Under the pieces are notes generated by a model. That model saw nothing but the letters and a program-made list of their open reading frames with translations. It was not told where the DNA came from and made no database searches. Below, piece by piece: positions 19,543-32,179 of a stretch of 64,000 bases of DNA. The position numbers and the translations under genes are program-made. How positions within the stretch are numbered: position 1 is the stretch's first letter; each line of letters starts with the position of its first letter. Source of the stretch: Plantago major (Eukaryota > Streptophyta > Magnoliopsida > Lamiales > Plantaginaceae); NCBI GenBank assembly GCA_026545765.1, contig CM048844.1, forward strand, positions 65,905,035 through 65,969,034. The letters are read 5' to 3'.

Positions 19543-22500
19543 TTAGACTATATCAAAATCCAAAAGAGATACAACTTGGGTCGGGGGCGTTTCCGAAAGG
19601 ATTTTGCCGACCATACCCGAATTCCCAAGTTTCGCTTGTTTATCTGCTACAGCATTGGACACTCTACTTACCCAACTTATTTCTAAATCCCAAGGCAAAT
19701 GGATAAGTCTTCTACACTCCTCCACAGTACTCAAATCATTTTGCTCCACAACTATATCTTCTTCACCGCGCAGAATCTTCACCGCTAGGAGAGAATCGGT
19801 TTCCACTTGAACTTTAGCATATCTCCGTTCCCATGCCTCCTCCAAACCAAATTTGATAGCGATAAGCTCCGATGATAGAGCTGTCGAAGCCTGGAGCAGA
19901 ACAGTGAAACCCCACTGCCACTGTCCATCTTTATCGCACAAAACCCCTCCGGTGCCGCCCAGATTTGACGAGGTCAAGACACTCCCATCCGTATTGAGCT
20001 TCACCCACCCTGGTTTAGGCTTTTGCCATTTCTCAGAAGTTCGTCGTCGCCCTTTTCTGGACATATGGTGTTTTAGATCGAGACTAAGTTGCTTGATTTG
20101 GAAGATCGTAGCTTGTAATCCTTCACCTGATCCATTGAAGACTCTGTGATTTCTCGCCTTCCAGATTTGCCATATATCAGCCATGAAGATAGTCTTCCAA
20201 GGTACATTCGGTATTAAATCGCTTTTAAAACTCGAATTTCCAATATTTTGTTCGAGCCATTTATCTTCTGGAATGAGCTTGAATTTCGTTAGTTGATGTG
20301 CAGGTAGCAATTTCATCCAAACTCGGGCTGCCAGGGGGGGGCATTCTCTTAATGTATGGGTTACTATTTCCTCTTGCGCTGTACAGCACGGGCAATTCGC
20401 ATCGGTCGTGATTTTCCTTGATTTATGCAGGTAATTTGTAGCCAACCTGTCTTGAGATGCTAGCCAAAGAAAGTGTTTTAGCTTGTTACTAAACTGTGCT
20501 TTCCATATCCATGCCCATTTCTTGTTTGAAACCCGTGGTTCACCATAATACTCTTGGATGGCTTTGTAAGTTGACTGACAAGTAAATGTGCCACTTGCAC
20601 TTGCATTCCATAGAATCAGATCCGTTGTGTCTGTGAGCTGAATATTGAACCTGTTAATCTTGTCCACGATGTCCTGTGGGATGAATGAAGTCAAATTCTC
20701 CAGGGCCCATTCCCCATCTGCGCTGACTAGATCATTAAGCTTAAGTTCCACATCAGTAGCTGAAATATGCACACCTTGGTCCCATATAGCTCCGCTTCCC
20801 AACCAGTTATCAAACCAGAACGATATTAAAGATCCATCTCCAATTTTCCATTGAAGAAAGGGCTTAATCAAATTAGCACATTCAATTATTCCTTTCCATG
20901 TCGAGCTGTCCCCTGGCTTGATCTTATAGTGCAATAAGTTCCCCGATTTAAGGTACTTAGATTGGATTAAGATCTGCCAAACTGTATCTTCTTTTCTTAA
21001 AACTTTCCAGGCTAACTTAGCTAAAATAGATTCATTACTCCCTCTAGCTATTCTTAGTCCTAGTCCACCTTTGTCTTTAGGAAACACCACCTTTTGCCAG
21101 CCAACTAGATGTATATTTTTCTTCTCCGGGTCATTAGACCATAGAAAATCTCTATTTATTCTGTCAAGTCCGTCGCAAGCATACTCTGGCATCCAACTTG
21201 ATTGCATTGAATATATCGGAATTGCGGAGGCTACCGACTGAATTAAAGTTGATCTTCCTGCTAGAGATAGGAATTTCGATTTCCAACCACTCAGATTTGC
21301 CAGAATTCTGTCAAAAGTTTCTGCATGGACTCTTCTATCTACTCGACCATGAGACAGGTAAATTCCTAAATACTTTCCAAGGTTTACCGTCTGCCTGAAA
21401 CCCAGTATATCACTTAATTCTCTCTTCAAACCTGCCCTACCCGAGTTAGAAAAGAAGACCTTGGACTTATTTGGATTAATCTTTAATCCGGAGGCACCAC
21501 AAAATTTATCTAGAGTTTTGCGAATGTACCTGGCTGTACTCACGTTCGCCTTTCCCATCAGCACTAGATCATCTGCAAAGAACAGGTGAGAAAGAGCTGG
21601 ACCATTCCTGCAAGGTATAATTGGCTTCCAATTTTTCCGATCCACCTCTTCATTAATCAAGTAAGATAGCATTTCCACACATAGTACGAACAGATAAGGT
21701 GACAATGGATCCCCCTGCCGAAGCCCACACGAGTGCTCAAAAGCATCTAACGGCTCACCATTCCATAATATCTTGTTTGACGCATTTCGTACACAGAACA
21801 TAATCAAGTCAATAAGGGTCTCAGGCAAATTAAAGGCTCTCAAAGTATCCTCTAGAAAATACCACTTTACTTTATCATAGGCTTTTTCCAGATCTAACTT
21901 CATTATCATACAACCAACTTTATTTTTCTTTTTTGAGCGCAGAGAATGTAACACCTCCTGTATAACAAAGATATTATCCTGCGTGCTTCTTCCTTTAATA
22001 AACTTGACTGTGTAGGCGCAATCAGCGTTGGCATTATGTTTTTCAACCTCATCGTCACACATTTAGTTACGAATTTATATATCACATTGCATAATGAGAT
22101 TGGTCTAAACTCAGAAACTAACGTTGGATTATGTACCTTTGGAATCAGGCACAGGTGAGCTGCGCATAGTTGGCGATCAAAGCAACTGTCCTGGAAAGAA
22201 TTTTGGATAAATACCAGAAGTGTATTTGCGAGCCAATCCTAGCCTTTCTGATAGAAGACAGCTTGTAAACCATCTGATCCCGGAGCCTTAAATGCATGAG
22301 TAGCCCATACAAGCTGCTTCAGTTCTTTTAAGTCTACTTCCCAAGTTAACTCCACAGCATCCTCCGGAGTCAACTTCATTTGGAGCCTCGACACTTCCAG
22401 GTTTGTTTGACTACCTTCTCTGTTTTGAAATAAGCTGGAAAAGTATTCTCGCACATGCTGCCTTAAGATCTCAGCAGACTTCTCCCACTCATTCTCTATT

Positions 22501-23639
22501 TTCAGCATCAAAATTTTATTTCTTCTTCTTCTCGCAAGTGTGGATTTATGGAAGAATTTAGTGTTTCGTTCTCCCTCCACAAGACATTTTATTCTAGATT
22601 TTTGAAACCAGAAAATTTCTTCCTGTTGCAAAATCTGATTGTACTCTAGAATTAAATCAGCCTCCAGTTTGTCCAAATATTCATTGTATCTCTCAGATAG
22701 AGATTTTTGTATTCCGGCTATTCAGGCCAGCACCTTCTTCTTCCTTCTAAAATTGTTACCAAAGTGCTTCATGTTCCACGGTATCATTTCATCTGGAACT
22801 TTAGAGATTGCCTGTACAATATTCTGACTTGTTGACCACATATTCCGAAGGATTAATTCGCAATCTGGATGAGTGAACCAGGCTGCTTCGAAACGAAACG
22901 GCTTATTATGCACTAGATTTTCCAAATTGTAGCAGTTGGTCATAATAGGATGATGATCAGACTTAGTGCGTGGGAGGTGCAAAACAACATTCTCGGGGAA
23001 TTTATCAATCCACCTTGAGTTCGCCATAGGCCGGTCAATTCTACCCTTAATAATATGTCCAGACTCCCTTTTATTTGTCCACGCGAAACTTGGGCCATGA
23101 AATCCTAGGTCGTATAATGCACAAGCAGCCACACATCTTTGAAAGAAAATAAGTCTACTTACAGAAGAAACCCGCCCTCCTTGTTTCTCATGTGAGTATC
23201 CGATCTCATTAAAATCCCTCGTCACTAGCCAAGGAATTTCTGGAGTCGACTTTGAGATTGATTCCAGGCTACAAAAAATCCGTACTTTGTCCTGTCTTCT
23301 CGGTTTTGCATAGATACCTGAAATCCTCCACTTCTCTTGATTTCGAAGACCTATAAGGGCATGAATTCCCTGATCTTCAATATCTAAAATCTCTACATCT
23401 ACATCTTCCTCATTCCACCGCATCCATACTCCTCCAGACATACCGTCAGTAGGAGCTATCTCATAATTAGAGTATCCCAAAAAAGGTGGAATAGTGTAAG
23501 AAACTTGTTCGGAGACCCGTGTTTCTAACAAAAATACCACTAAAGGGTTATGTGATCTAACTAACTCTCGAAAGTTTCTACGAAAACCTTCACTACCAGC
23601 TCCTTGGAAATTCCAGGACACGATCTTCATATTAACCAT
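19543..23639 (-). pseudogene. LINE ORF2: endonuclease, RT, zinc-finger, RNase H (unit 1)
   Basis: Starts MVNMKIVSWNFQGAGSEGF at 23639 (endonuclease/exonuclease/phosphatase fold). The domain runs to about 22722, where TGA replaces an Arg codon. TAG interrupts at about 22239 and a frameshift lies near 22000. RT motifs include FIKGRSTQDN, KAYDKVKW, GLRQGDPLSPYLF and the intact catalytic FADDLVLMGKA. The zf-RVT region (about 20540-20340) has CPCC and HTLREC. RNase H shows NTDGS, SELIAIKFGL and ETDSLLAVK. An 839-codon frame (22062-19543) is still open, so decay is moderate. Confidence 0.93.
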
Positions 23640-23667
23640 ATGTAGCTGGGTAGGATGAATTAGATAA

Positions 23668-24512
23668 TCAATCGCCACCTCCATCCATAACGACATCAAC
23701 TGTCGCATGGCTTCCTGTGCCAATACATTCTGACGAGCCTGTTCGAAGAAGCTCAGGTCGTAACGTTGCCAACCTGTCCGTTGGTTGTCTTCCATTATCA
23801 GAATATGAGTACTCACCTCTATTTCCCATATTGTTGATGGAAATTTCCATGACGTGTATTATCATTTCTCCCCGTGTTGTTCGTAATATCCTGGAGGGCC
23901 CTTGGAATTGATGGGTCTGAGTCAAAATCGTTGGATTGGGATTCCAGTGAACAATCATGTTCCTGTTGTCGTTGAATTTGATTTCCAGTTCCTCCGGATT
24001 GATTTCCAGGTTCTCCTCCATTCTCAGTTTCAGTCTGGATTAAATCTCCAGAATCGTTAGAAGGCAGTATGTGGAAATGATTATTACAGAATGTATACAA
24101 AGGGTTAGGTTACTGTACTCCTTCCGAGTTTAATACAGTAGGCGTCCTGGCAGAGTTTCGGGCCTGCTTTCTTTGGCCTTGAATTCCAGTTTTTTTTATT
24201 ATTGGGCCTAAGTACAATTTTCCTCCCAGGACCTTGGTGCAGACTTTCACTATTTCTGCTTGATTCCGCCTGAGTTTTCTCATCCCCCTGATTACCTGGG
24301 CCTGGCCCACGATTAAAACTTGGCCGTTGAACCTCCTTCGACTTCTGACTAGTCTGGGTATTGCGTTGCCTTATCACCACCGGCTGTTTGCCGAAATTTC
24401 ACTTGGTTTGTGGTGGTTTCTTCTTCCGGTGTTCCACCACCATCCAATCACCGAACTCTTTATTCTTAGCTTTTTTCAATCAACCAACTAGAATCGATAT
24501 CCTCATCAATCC
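23668..24512 (-). pseudogene. LINE ORF1 C-terminal half (unit 1)
   Basis: Low-complexity, N/Q/S/R-rich tail of the nucleic-acid-binding ORF1. It contains the same TGA after KPPQTK as unit 2. The N-terminal DUF4283-like domain and zinc knuckle lie beyond the duplication joint and are absent here. Confidence 0.75.
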
Positions 24513-24516
24513 ACCT
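24513..24516. other. Joint of the large tandem duplication
   Basis: LINE sequence matching unit 2 up to 37816 stops at 24512, four unmatched bases follow, and gag sequence matching 12922 resumes at 24517. Confidence 0.8.
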
Positions 24517-24869
24517 CTTCATCGTAGGATTGACTAAGGGGGAAAATGTCACTGATGACAACCTGAGGATTAAAATCTTCCCCATGTGCTTAGCTGATAA
24601 ATCAAGACAATCGATGAATGGGTTGGATGAAGGAAGCTTGATTACCTGGCCAGAGGTTTACCGTGCAATCATGGAGAGGTATTATCCTCAGTCCAAAACC
24701 GCTTCTATCAGGCACCAGATCAGCAACTTTAGCCAGTTGTATGATGAGTCTTTCTACGAAGCGTGGGATAGGTTTAAGGGGTTGATGTCTCAGTGGCCCC
24801 ACCTATGGTATTCACAGGTATTTCTATGATGGGTTGTACGAGAACCAACAGTGTATGATGGATGTGGCC
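24517..24869 (+). pseudogene. Athila-type gag fragment (unit 2)
   Basis: Open from LTKGENVTDDNLRIKIFPMC through YEAWDRFKGLMSQWPH. It lacks the frameshift near 12968 of unit 1 but shares the later one. Its 5' end is the duplication joint and its 3' end the reverse LTR. Confidence 0.8.
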
Positions 24870-25431
24870 TAATGTGCACTCATATATTTTGATTTTGTTG
24901 TAGAACCTGTAATGCCTAAATACAATCAAATATTAAATTTATAGGTCGGAAGTCTTCAAATCCACAGTTTATAGCGGAAAGCTGACACATGATGTCGTTC
25001 TGTGCGGACACTTAGCGTTGGAACAAGCAAATATTGTATATAAATTGCGTGCAAAAAGTAAACATAATGATTGCAGACAGATTGATTAAATCGCAGTAAA
25101 CCCTAATTGAATGTGATGAAACGATGGTTGTGAAGGTGTAAAGGATCCCCGACCTCCCTCAGCTATACTTCTCCCAACTTCCTAGTTAATATACTACGTG
25201 ATTACCTCTAACGACAGCAGGGCATAATACTATGGTGCTCAAGGCGCAGTCGGCACGAGTACCCCTACTCAGTTCAATGAAACTATTCTGTCACTCAGTT
25301 GAACATCACACCACGAAGGATGTATAGAGTAGTATAATCATGAATTACATCTAACTATTCCATTAATATATCACGGTATATAAAGAAATAGCAAAAGCAG
25401 AGTTACGGCAGTTTGCCTTTACAAGAGAAAG

Positions 25432-25443
25432 TTAGTTACTCAT
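25432..25443 (-). promoter_or_regulatory. Three-codon uORF variant (M-S-N-stop), reverse E LTR unit 2
   Basis: Minus strand ATGAGTAACTAA, one base different from unit 1; start and stop kept. It lies about 215 nt after the TATA box. Confidence 0.45.
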
Positions 25444-25649
25444 AGTAATCTACTTTATAGAAATCGAAAAGAACGGTAAGAAAGAAGAAGAAGAAGCTTA
25501 GTCTCTGATGTCTTTGTGCTGCTTCTAGGGTTTCCTCCTTCTGTGTGCCTAATGGCCAGCGATTTTAGGGTTTCACTTCCCCGAGGACTGGTTCTCTCTC
25601 AGGAGAGCTGCTTTATGAGCTATGTAGAATTATGAGACCCCATAGGTCT

Positions 25650-25659
25650 TATTTATACA
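25650..25659 (-). promoter_or_regulatory. TATA box of E-type LTR
   Basis: Minus strand ATGTATAAAT; the unit 1 copy is mutated at this site. Confidence 0.5.
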
Positions 25660-25905
25660 TGAAATTTCATGCTCTGGCCACCATTCTTCAATAAGGAAGG
25701 TTTAGAAAGGCGGGCTCTAGCCTGATAGGCCATGAAAAGGCCCAGAATCTAGAATGTCCCTTCATTGCGATCGACAGTGGGCCGTAGAGAGGCTTCTGCG
25801 GTCCACAGTAGACTGCCAAGTGCGATTCCTGTAGTTTCCGTATGATCTTCTTTGTTCTTCGATTTCGGACTTCGTAACTTCGTTTCCTCAAAAAGTGGTC
25901 TTCTA

Positions 25906-27517
25906 TGTTAGGAATATCTGTTTAGATTTTGATCAACAACCTAATGACTTATCTTAGCTCAGAAAGGTAACTAGTACTCTTAGTTCACTTGAACATTGTA
26001 AAAGAGGAAGTTTACTGAGTATGTTAGTCTAGCAAATCTTGTATAGGATGTTTGGTCTCTGAAAGTAATTTTTATATCCTTGAAGAAGAATAAAAAGGAG
26101 GGATCCGGGAGAAGTGTTTAACGTATTGATGATTCGAAGACTGCGCGAGATTGGTGAAGACTAAGGACATTGGTCTCCTCAGATACCTACTTGCAGATAC
26201 CTTGAAGAAACAAGTGTTTTCAAGAAACAAGTTTCACAAAAGATATCTGAGAACACAAGGTTACTGAGTGAGGAAAATTGCCCATAGAAACCCATGCTCA
26301 GATACCTTGGAAAAAACTATGTTTCTGGGAAACAATGTTTCAATAGGTATCTGGAGAAGTGAAGGTCTCTGGAAAAGGACATGTAATGCTTCAGAAACCG
26401 TGCATAGTTCCGTTGGCACTACGGGACAAAAAATAGTACAGTGCAATAAATGCGCAGACAGAGACATCTGAGCAAAAGAGGAAATCTCTGAAAAGAGACA
26501 ACGTGTTCTGCAGTACTATTTACAGATATCAATAGTTTGAATTTCATTGTGCTTAACGGATACTATCCAAACAGCATGATTTTTAACTATAAATATTAAC
26601 ACTTAGAATGCTTGAAAGTCACACATAGAACTTACACATCTACGAACTTATTCATTCAAGCATACAAGCCTTCAACCTACTTATTCTCTAGCTTACTGTT
26701 GCAACCAAGCTCTTAAATTCTAAGTATCACGAATGTTCTAAGTGTCCTGATCCTTAACAAGCATTGCTATCTCTAAAGGAGTTGAATCAAAAGATAAAGT
26801 ATCTGAGATTCATTCTCTAGAACATTTAACATAGACTTGGGTCAGTGAAGAACATATAACCACACATTGTGAAGGTGTTAAGTGATTCTTGTTCTATAGA
26901 GTATTCCTACATAACTGAGAAAGTTATTAAGACTATTCACCTGAAAAACGACTTTAACAAACACCACACATGGCGTGGAGTACAGGAAGTACTTAGTTTA
27001 GGAAACTAAGGAACAACTCCAAGGTTACTGAGCACAGGAAGTACTTAATTTGGGATACTAAGGAATAGCTCAAAGGTTTCTGAGTACAGGAAGTACTTGG
27101 CTGAGAAAGCCGGGGAATAACTCAAGGGGAACACTTGGTTGGGAACCTAGTGTAAAAGGGAATCAAGGGATATGATTATTGTAAGGAGAACTCAATATCT
27201 ATCTTAGTGAATTTCAAGTCCTGAGAAAGGGCGAGTGGATTAGTTGAGGGATTACGCCACCCTCAAATCCCACTATAAAGATCTGTGTTATTTACTTTCT
27301 GCAACCTGTTAATTGCTTTATTTATCTTGCTGAGTATTTACACACTTATGTCATACAAAGCACGTGCACTTATCACATAGAAAGTCTTCCGCTCTCTGAA
27401 TATAAGTATCAGATATCTTCACACATATCTGAGAAACTGTTTTATCGTCAAAAGTTTTAAAAGACTAGTCACCCCCCCCCCCCCCAGTCTTTTACTTTGT
27501 CGTTATCTGGACCAACA
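25906..27517 (+). repeat. Copia LTR, unit 2
   Basis: TGTTAGG to GGACCAACA, 1612 bp, near-identical to 14289-15899. TATA box at 26587-26595, about 52-bp repeats at 26983-27132, poly-C near 27472. Confidence 0.9.
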
Positions 27518-27519
27518 AG

Positions 27520-27531
27520 TGGTATTAGAGA
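27520..27531 (+). other. Copia primer binding site, unit 2
   Basis: TGGTATTAGAGA, the tRNA-iMet site with C-to-T and C-to-A changes relative to unit 1. Confidence 0.8.
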
Positions 27532-27635
27532 AGAAGGTTCCCAAACCTTCTGCACTGAACCTAGATCCCAGATAAGTGCCCACTAACTGCTATTCACCTA
27601 CACTTGATTGTTTTGTTTAGTGTGTTTGCTGCAGG

Positions 27636-29987
27636 ATGTCTTTAAGTGATGCTCCTGTTCTCAAGCCAGAGAACTATGAGAAATAGAAGAACAACATGAT
27701 GCTCCACCTAGAAGCCATCAGTGTCGAAATAATTAAATTTATAAAGAATGGCCCCATAGTCATTCAACAACTCAAGCAAGTCATGGAGGTTTCTAATGGT
27801 CGAGATAAGGACTCCACTAACAAAGAACCCGCTGATAAAGATAGTGATGGTTCCTCACAAACAGATGCGTCAACCAGTGGAATATGTACCGGTCGAATTG
27901 TTTATGAGCCAAAACCCAGAGAATTCTGGACATCGAAAGATGCAAAGAGAAATAGGCTGGATGGTCAAGCTCCTAACATCATCATACGTTCTACTCCAGA
28001 GCACATACAGAGTAAACTATGGGGTGCAAAAATGGCGAAAGTGGCCTGGCAACTGATTGAAGAAATCTGTTTCAGTACTGAGAAAACCAAGGAAAATAAG
28101 TTCGAAGTTTTGAAGCTCAAATTCCAAAACTTCAAACAAGGTCCCTCGGAGACTCTTGAAGAACTAGATTTCCAGTTTACCACACTGATGAGTGAAATGG
28201 CTGCACTTGGTGAAAGTGAGAGATATTCTAACAATGAAAAGGTTAAGACTATCGTGAGAAGCTTGAACCAAAACTAGGAACATACTCAGTACTTCTATTT
28301 CAACCAAGGAATGCCACATATCACTCCAGTGGAACTCTTTTCTCATTTGGCTACTGTCAATTATGGAACTCTCAGAGAGGCAAGGGGTTGCTGATAAAGT
28401 TCACAATGTTGCTTTAGTGACACAAGGTACTTCTGAAAAGAAGGATACCAAAGAAGTGACTGAGGGAAATGCTCTTGCTGTAAAGCAAATGAGAAAATAT
28501 GTCAGTCAGGAGATTGAGAGAAGAAAAGCCAAAGAAAAACTTAAAAAGCATCTAGGCTCAAACTATCACCATTACCAAAATATGCAGTTGTCAATCTCGC
28601 TGAACAAGCCAGCTCAGCAAGCATCTAGTACTGAAGAAGCGGAAATTGAAAACGATACCTGTTTCTATTGTCAGAAACCTGGTCATTTTAAGAGGGACTG
28701 CCCTGCTTTCAATAAGCTAAAGACAGGTGACAAGAAAGATAGAAGAAATTTCAAGAGATGTCAGAGAGATTTGCTCACTGAAGAAAGGAAAAAGATTCAA
28801 ATCCAACTGGATGCTCGTGATATTGAGTCAGAATCTGAGGAAGAAGACTCAGATGACTCCAAGCTACCTTCACCTGAGTTGTGTGACATCACTCATGATT
28901 TGGTTGACTTTGGTCAAAAGAAAAGGGAAATGTGTGGGGTTGCTGAGGAGATCTATCCAGTTTCCTCCAACATTGAGTCTTGCCTAATGGCTAATGAGGT
29001 AACCAACATTTTTCAATTTATAAATTATGAGAGTGATGAGGCAGGAATAAGAGATCTAGAACATCTCAGAAGGTAACTTGATCTTTATGAAAGAGAATTT
29101 TTGGTGGTCCGACCTAGAACAAAAATTCTTGAAGATGAAAAGAAATCTCTTGAAAAGGAGAATTCACAATTGACCAAGATATCTGAGACAAAGGATGCAA
29201 AAAATGCATTTCTCAAAGAACAAATATCTAAGACAGAGAAGTCACATAGAGAGGCAATGGATACACTTCAAAAGAAGTGCGAAGGTCTTCTTTCTGATAA
29301 TGAGGAACTCAAAAAGAAAGAATTATCCTTCCAATCTTATGCTAAAGCAAGTGAAACTCTCACTGAAGTACACTCTTACCTATGAGATTCTTCAGAAAAA
29401 GGAGGACGTGGGCTGGACACACCAACAAATAGTTCTACCATTCTGAATAAGAGTGATGAAAGAATGACATTTGTTATTTCCCAAACAACCTATAGCATTG
29501 GTCAGAAAGCTAAAGCTGTTGACAAAGGAAAGGTAGTTGCGACCAAACCTTTAAGGGATAAACAAGTCCCAAAGAAATATGTTGGGAAAGTTCCTGTAAA
29601 GGGACAATACACTGAAAAATGTAACCACCGACAGTGCTATGTCTCTCATAAAGGAAAGATTGCTGAAGCAGGAAAATTTTCCAATGGTACGTTTTTGGAA
29701 AGAAAGACGTTCTAGAGACTAGTAGTGCTGCTGAGAGGAGAACTCAGATAGCACCGGGTGCTCGAAAATGGCATTGACTACAAAGCCATCGCGAAACAAC
29801 TTGATAGGATTTCTCATAGCAATCATCATAAGTGGAAGAAAGAACAAGCCACAAACAATCTGAATGCTAAGGCTAGAAGAAATCCGATAAGGAAAGCTAA
29901 GTTTGCTGAAAAGCAGACTCAGCAACCTGAAAGATATCTAAAAGCACCACGAGGAGCACCAAGTAACACAACAAAAAGGAAAACCTG
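27636..29987 (+). pseudogene. Copia (SIRE-like) gag, unit 2
   Basis: Shares the TAG in YEK(W)KN and the mid-gene frameshift with unit 1, so those defects predate the duplication. TAG at about 28275 replaces the TGG of unit 1, while the CAG lost in unit 1 is intact. The second frame runs from 28363 through the knuckle CFYCQKPGHFKRDCP, a coiled coil with KEQISKTEKSHREAMDTL, then DSSEKGGRGLDTPTNSST, a segment typical of SIRE gag. It stays in one frame to about 29987, with stops at 29074, 29383 and near 29713-29760. Pol is missing. Confidence 0.9.
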
Positions 29988-30325
29988 CTCCGGACTTCTT
30001 CTTACTCGCTTCGGATTGCTCGAATCTACTTCGGATGCACTAAAACTTAAAAATCTTCTCTCTAGAAGTGTGAAAGTGACAGCGGTCAACCCCCTATTTA
30101 TAAAAGGTTAAATCGGGAAGCCCAACCGCCGCCATTTTTCAAGATTAGATCTCAATCATAGATCAAAATTTATCCAATGGCGTAGTACCACAATACCAAG
30201 TGAAATGATGGATTGGTACAAAAAATTTACCTTACGATGACAAAAAAATACAACAAACTTCACCATTCTCGGGAGAAGGACACCACTCAACCTTCGGATG
30301 ACCGGCCATCCTCTGCCTCGGATCC
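29988..30325 (+). other. Segment between Copia gag and 102-bp array
   Basis: About 340 bp present only in unit 2, with a TATA-like CTATTTATAAAAG near 30094 and no coding signal. It probably belongs to the Tat-like element. Confidence 0.45.
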
Positions 30326-30956
30326 CTATCCTTTTTACAAGGAAGGATGATTTAACTCACCATCACACAGACCCTCGTCCGTTCGGATGTCCTTCTTCGG
30401 ACCATCCCAATCAGGTTGATAAAAACCTTATCCTTTTTACAAGGAACGATGATTTAACTCACCATCACACGGACCCTCGTCCGTTCGGATGTCCCTCTTC
30501 GGACCATCCTAATCAGGTTGATAAAAACCCTATCCTTTTTACAAGGAAAGATGATTTACCTCACCATCACACGGACCCTCGTCTGTTCGGATGCCCCTCT
30601 TTGGACCATTCCTATCAGGTTGATAAAAACCCTATCCTTTTTACAAGGAAGGATGATTTACCTCACCATCACACGGACCCTCGCCCGTTCGGATGTCCCT
30701 CTTCGGACCATCCCAATCAAGTTGATAAAAACCCTATCCTTTTTCCAAGGAAGGATGATTTTACTCACCATCACACGGACCCTCATCCGTTCGGATGTCT
30801 CTCTTCAGACCATCCCAATCAGGTTGATAAAAACCCTATCCTTTTTACAAGGAAGGGTGATTTAGCTCACCATCACACGGACCCTCGTTCGTTCGGATGT
30901 CCCTCTTTCGACCATCCCAACTAGGTTGATAAAAAACCCTATCCTTTTTACAAGGA
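30326..30956 (+). repeat. 102-bp tandem repeat array, unit 2
   Basis: TATCC anchors at 30327, 30429, 30531, 30633, 30735, 30837 and 30940 give a 102-bp period. As 102 is a multiple of three, frames stay open across the array (30298-30924 gives a 34-residue repeat with FTRKDDLTHHHTDPRPFGCP). At least one other frame is also open, which argues against coding. Confidence 0.92.
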
Positions 30957-31305
30957 TGATCCCTCTCTTAACCACACGGACCCTCGCCCGTTTGGATATC
31001 CGTCATCGGATCATCCCTTAACCCACCAATGGTACATCTCCGACGTTCTCTGTCTACACTTGATCTCGCTTACAAATGCCCCTTTTTCTTTAATTTTGTT
31101 GCAATCCGAGCCTCCATCCTCGGACTGAAACAAAAGAAAGAAAGGGGGGGGGGGAGATTAAGTTATGGACAACAAGAAGCACGGATTACACCTTTTGTCT
31201 TCTTACGAGGGATGGATTGAACCGAGAAACAAACAGTCTTCTCCACTTTTAACCATAGTTCCACAAATATCTTCTACTAAGATACTTGGAAACTAGGGGG
31301 ACATA
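30957..31305 (+). other. Tat-like 3' UTR and polypurine tract, unit 2
   Basis: Non-coding, with a poly-G run (about 31144-31154), ending in AAACTAGGGGGACATA before the LTR. Confidence 0.65.
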
Positions 31306-32167
31306 TGTTGATACGGAAATATGTCCAATCTGTCATAGACGCCTTTGGAACGAATCCTAAGGTGTCCCAAGTTGTCTAGGAGTCCGGGACCCTACAGTCC
31401 GACCCTAAGCCCCCGCAGGTCCGACTCACCCGGGTGGAAAGGAACAGGAGGGCCCTAAGAGTATTAGGTTCGGCCCTGCCAATGGTCCGTAACCAAGGGG
31501 TCCGACCCGGACACCCCTCCGAACTCAACACAACAACCTCATAAGCAACCAAGTGAACTGGCACTTGAGAGTACTGAGGTCCGAGTCGCATGTCCCGGAC
31601 TGCCTCCTTCGGATATTGCATGGATTGTGGAAATCCCCAGTCCAACCTAGTACGGTCCGGACCTACCTCCTCGGATCTCATACACGGCAGACTGCAACAA
31701 GGTCTCTGAACTCTCACATTAATGACTAATCTACCCTCGAAAGCCCAAAAGGGAATGGATTAGGGAGTTATTAATGGGCCATTGGCCTATTGAAGCAATG
31801 TTGGCTCAATCTGAACCTGACACTTGGCGCAATCCGGGGGTTCCCTCCCATTTTGGGAGAAATCTATTTATATGGCACACATTCCCATAATAAGGGTAAG
31901 GCATAATCACTTCTCATTCCCGATAGTTATACCGAGTTGATCCTCACCCTCTCGCAAGTAAAGTCTTCTTCCGGTTTGACATTACACAAACCGGGTATAA
32001 TGTTCTAACCCCCCCCCCCCTCCAAGCTTCTTGTGCAGGTCCTCACGCGTCGCCTCTTATTAGTACAACGATTCTTACGGGTCTTTACAAGCAAGGTGGT
32101 CTAGGTACTTAGTGTGAAGGAAAGCAAGGGAAATTCATTAAGTGTTCGGGGGACTTTGACCTCGACA
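31306..32167 (+). repeat. Tat-like gypsy LTR, unit 2
   Basis: TGTTGATACGG to GACCTCGACA, 862 bp, following a polypurine tract. TATA-like CTATTTATATGG near 31866, poly-C at about 32011. The interior repeats GTCCGGACC / GGTCCG motifs. It ends exactly at ATGATTAGCTAA of the E LTR, so the Tat-like element inserted into that LTR. Confidence 0.75.
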
Positions 32168-32179
32168 ATGATTAGCTAA
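32168..32179 (+). promoter_or_regulatory. Three-codon uORF variant (M-I-S-stop), forward E LTR
   Basis: ATGATTAGCTAA at the exact boundary of the Tat-like LTR. Its first bases may partly derive from the target-site duplication, so the variant is less informative. Confidence 0.4.

Larger units (their letters stand above)
12922..24512 (+). repeat. Large tandem duplication, unit 1
   Basis: Colinear with 24517-37816: gag fragment, reverse E LTR, Copia LTR and gag, 102-bp array, Tat-like LTR start, forward E LTR, PBS, LINE. Relative to unit 2 it lacks about 80 bp of the reverse LTR, about 1.1 kb between Copia gag and array, and about 0.7 kb of the Tat-like and E LTRs. It has a 61-bp insertion near 13308. 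Left of 12922 the gag reads on normally, so the left edge is the original locus. Confidence 0.85.
19507..24512 (-). mobile_element. L1-type LINE, unit 1 (5' truncated by the duplication joint)
   Basis: Poly-A tail read as the T-run 19507-19520, then ORF2 and the C-terminal half of ORF1, cut at the duplication joint. It corresponds to 32945-37816 of the fuller copy. Plant L1 organisation with a C-terminal RNase H. Confidence 0.9.
24870..25905 (-). repeat. E-type LTR, reverse, unit 2
   Basis: 3' end GAGTGCACATTA at 24870. TATA box on the minus strand at 25650-25659 (ATGTATAAAT), uORF variant at 25432-25443. It retains about 80 bp (24998-25078) deleted in unit 1. Its 5' end is cut by the Copia LTR. 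Confidence 0.85.
25906..29987 (+). mobile_element. SIRE-like Copia element, 5' part, unit 2
   Basis: 5' LTR, PBS and gag, longer than in unit 1. It ends near 29987 where the sequence passes into the Tat-like segment. No pol remains. Confidence 0.85.

Noticed and set aside
19853..20149. Plus-strand ORFs opposite LINE ORF2 (also 20645-20854, 33969-34238)
   Set aside because: Complementary shadows of the well-supported RT and RNase H frame.
30298..30924. 208-codon His/Asp-rich repeat protein
   Set aside because: Explained by a 102-bp tandem repeat; another frame is also open and the unit 1 copies are not in one comparable frame.
31376..31717. Minus-strand ORF in the Tat-like LTR
   Set aside because: Falls within LTR sequence, shortened in unit 1 by deletion; no family resemblance.
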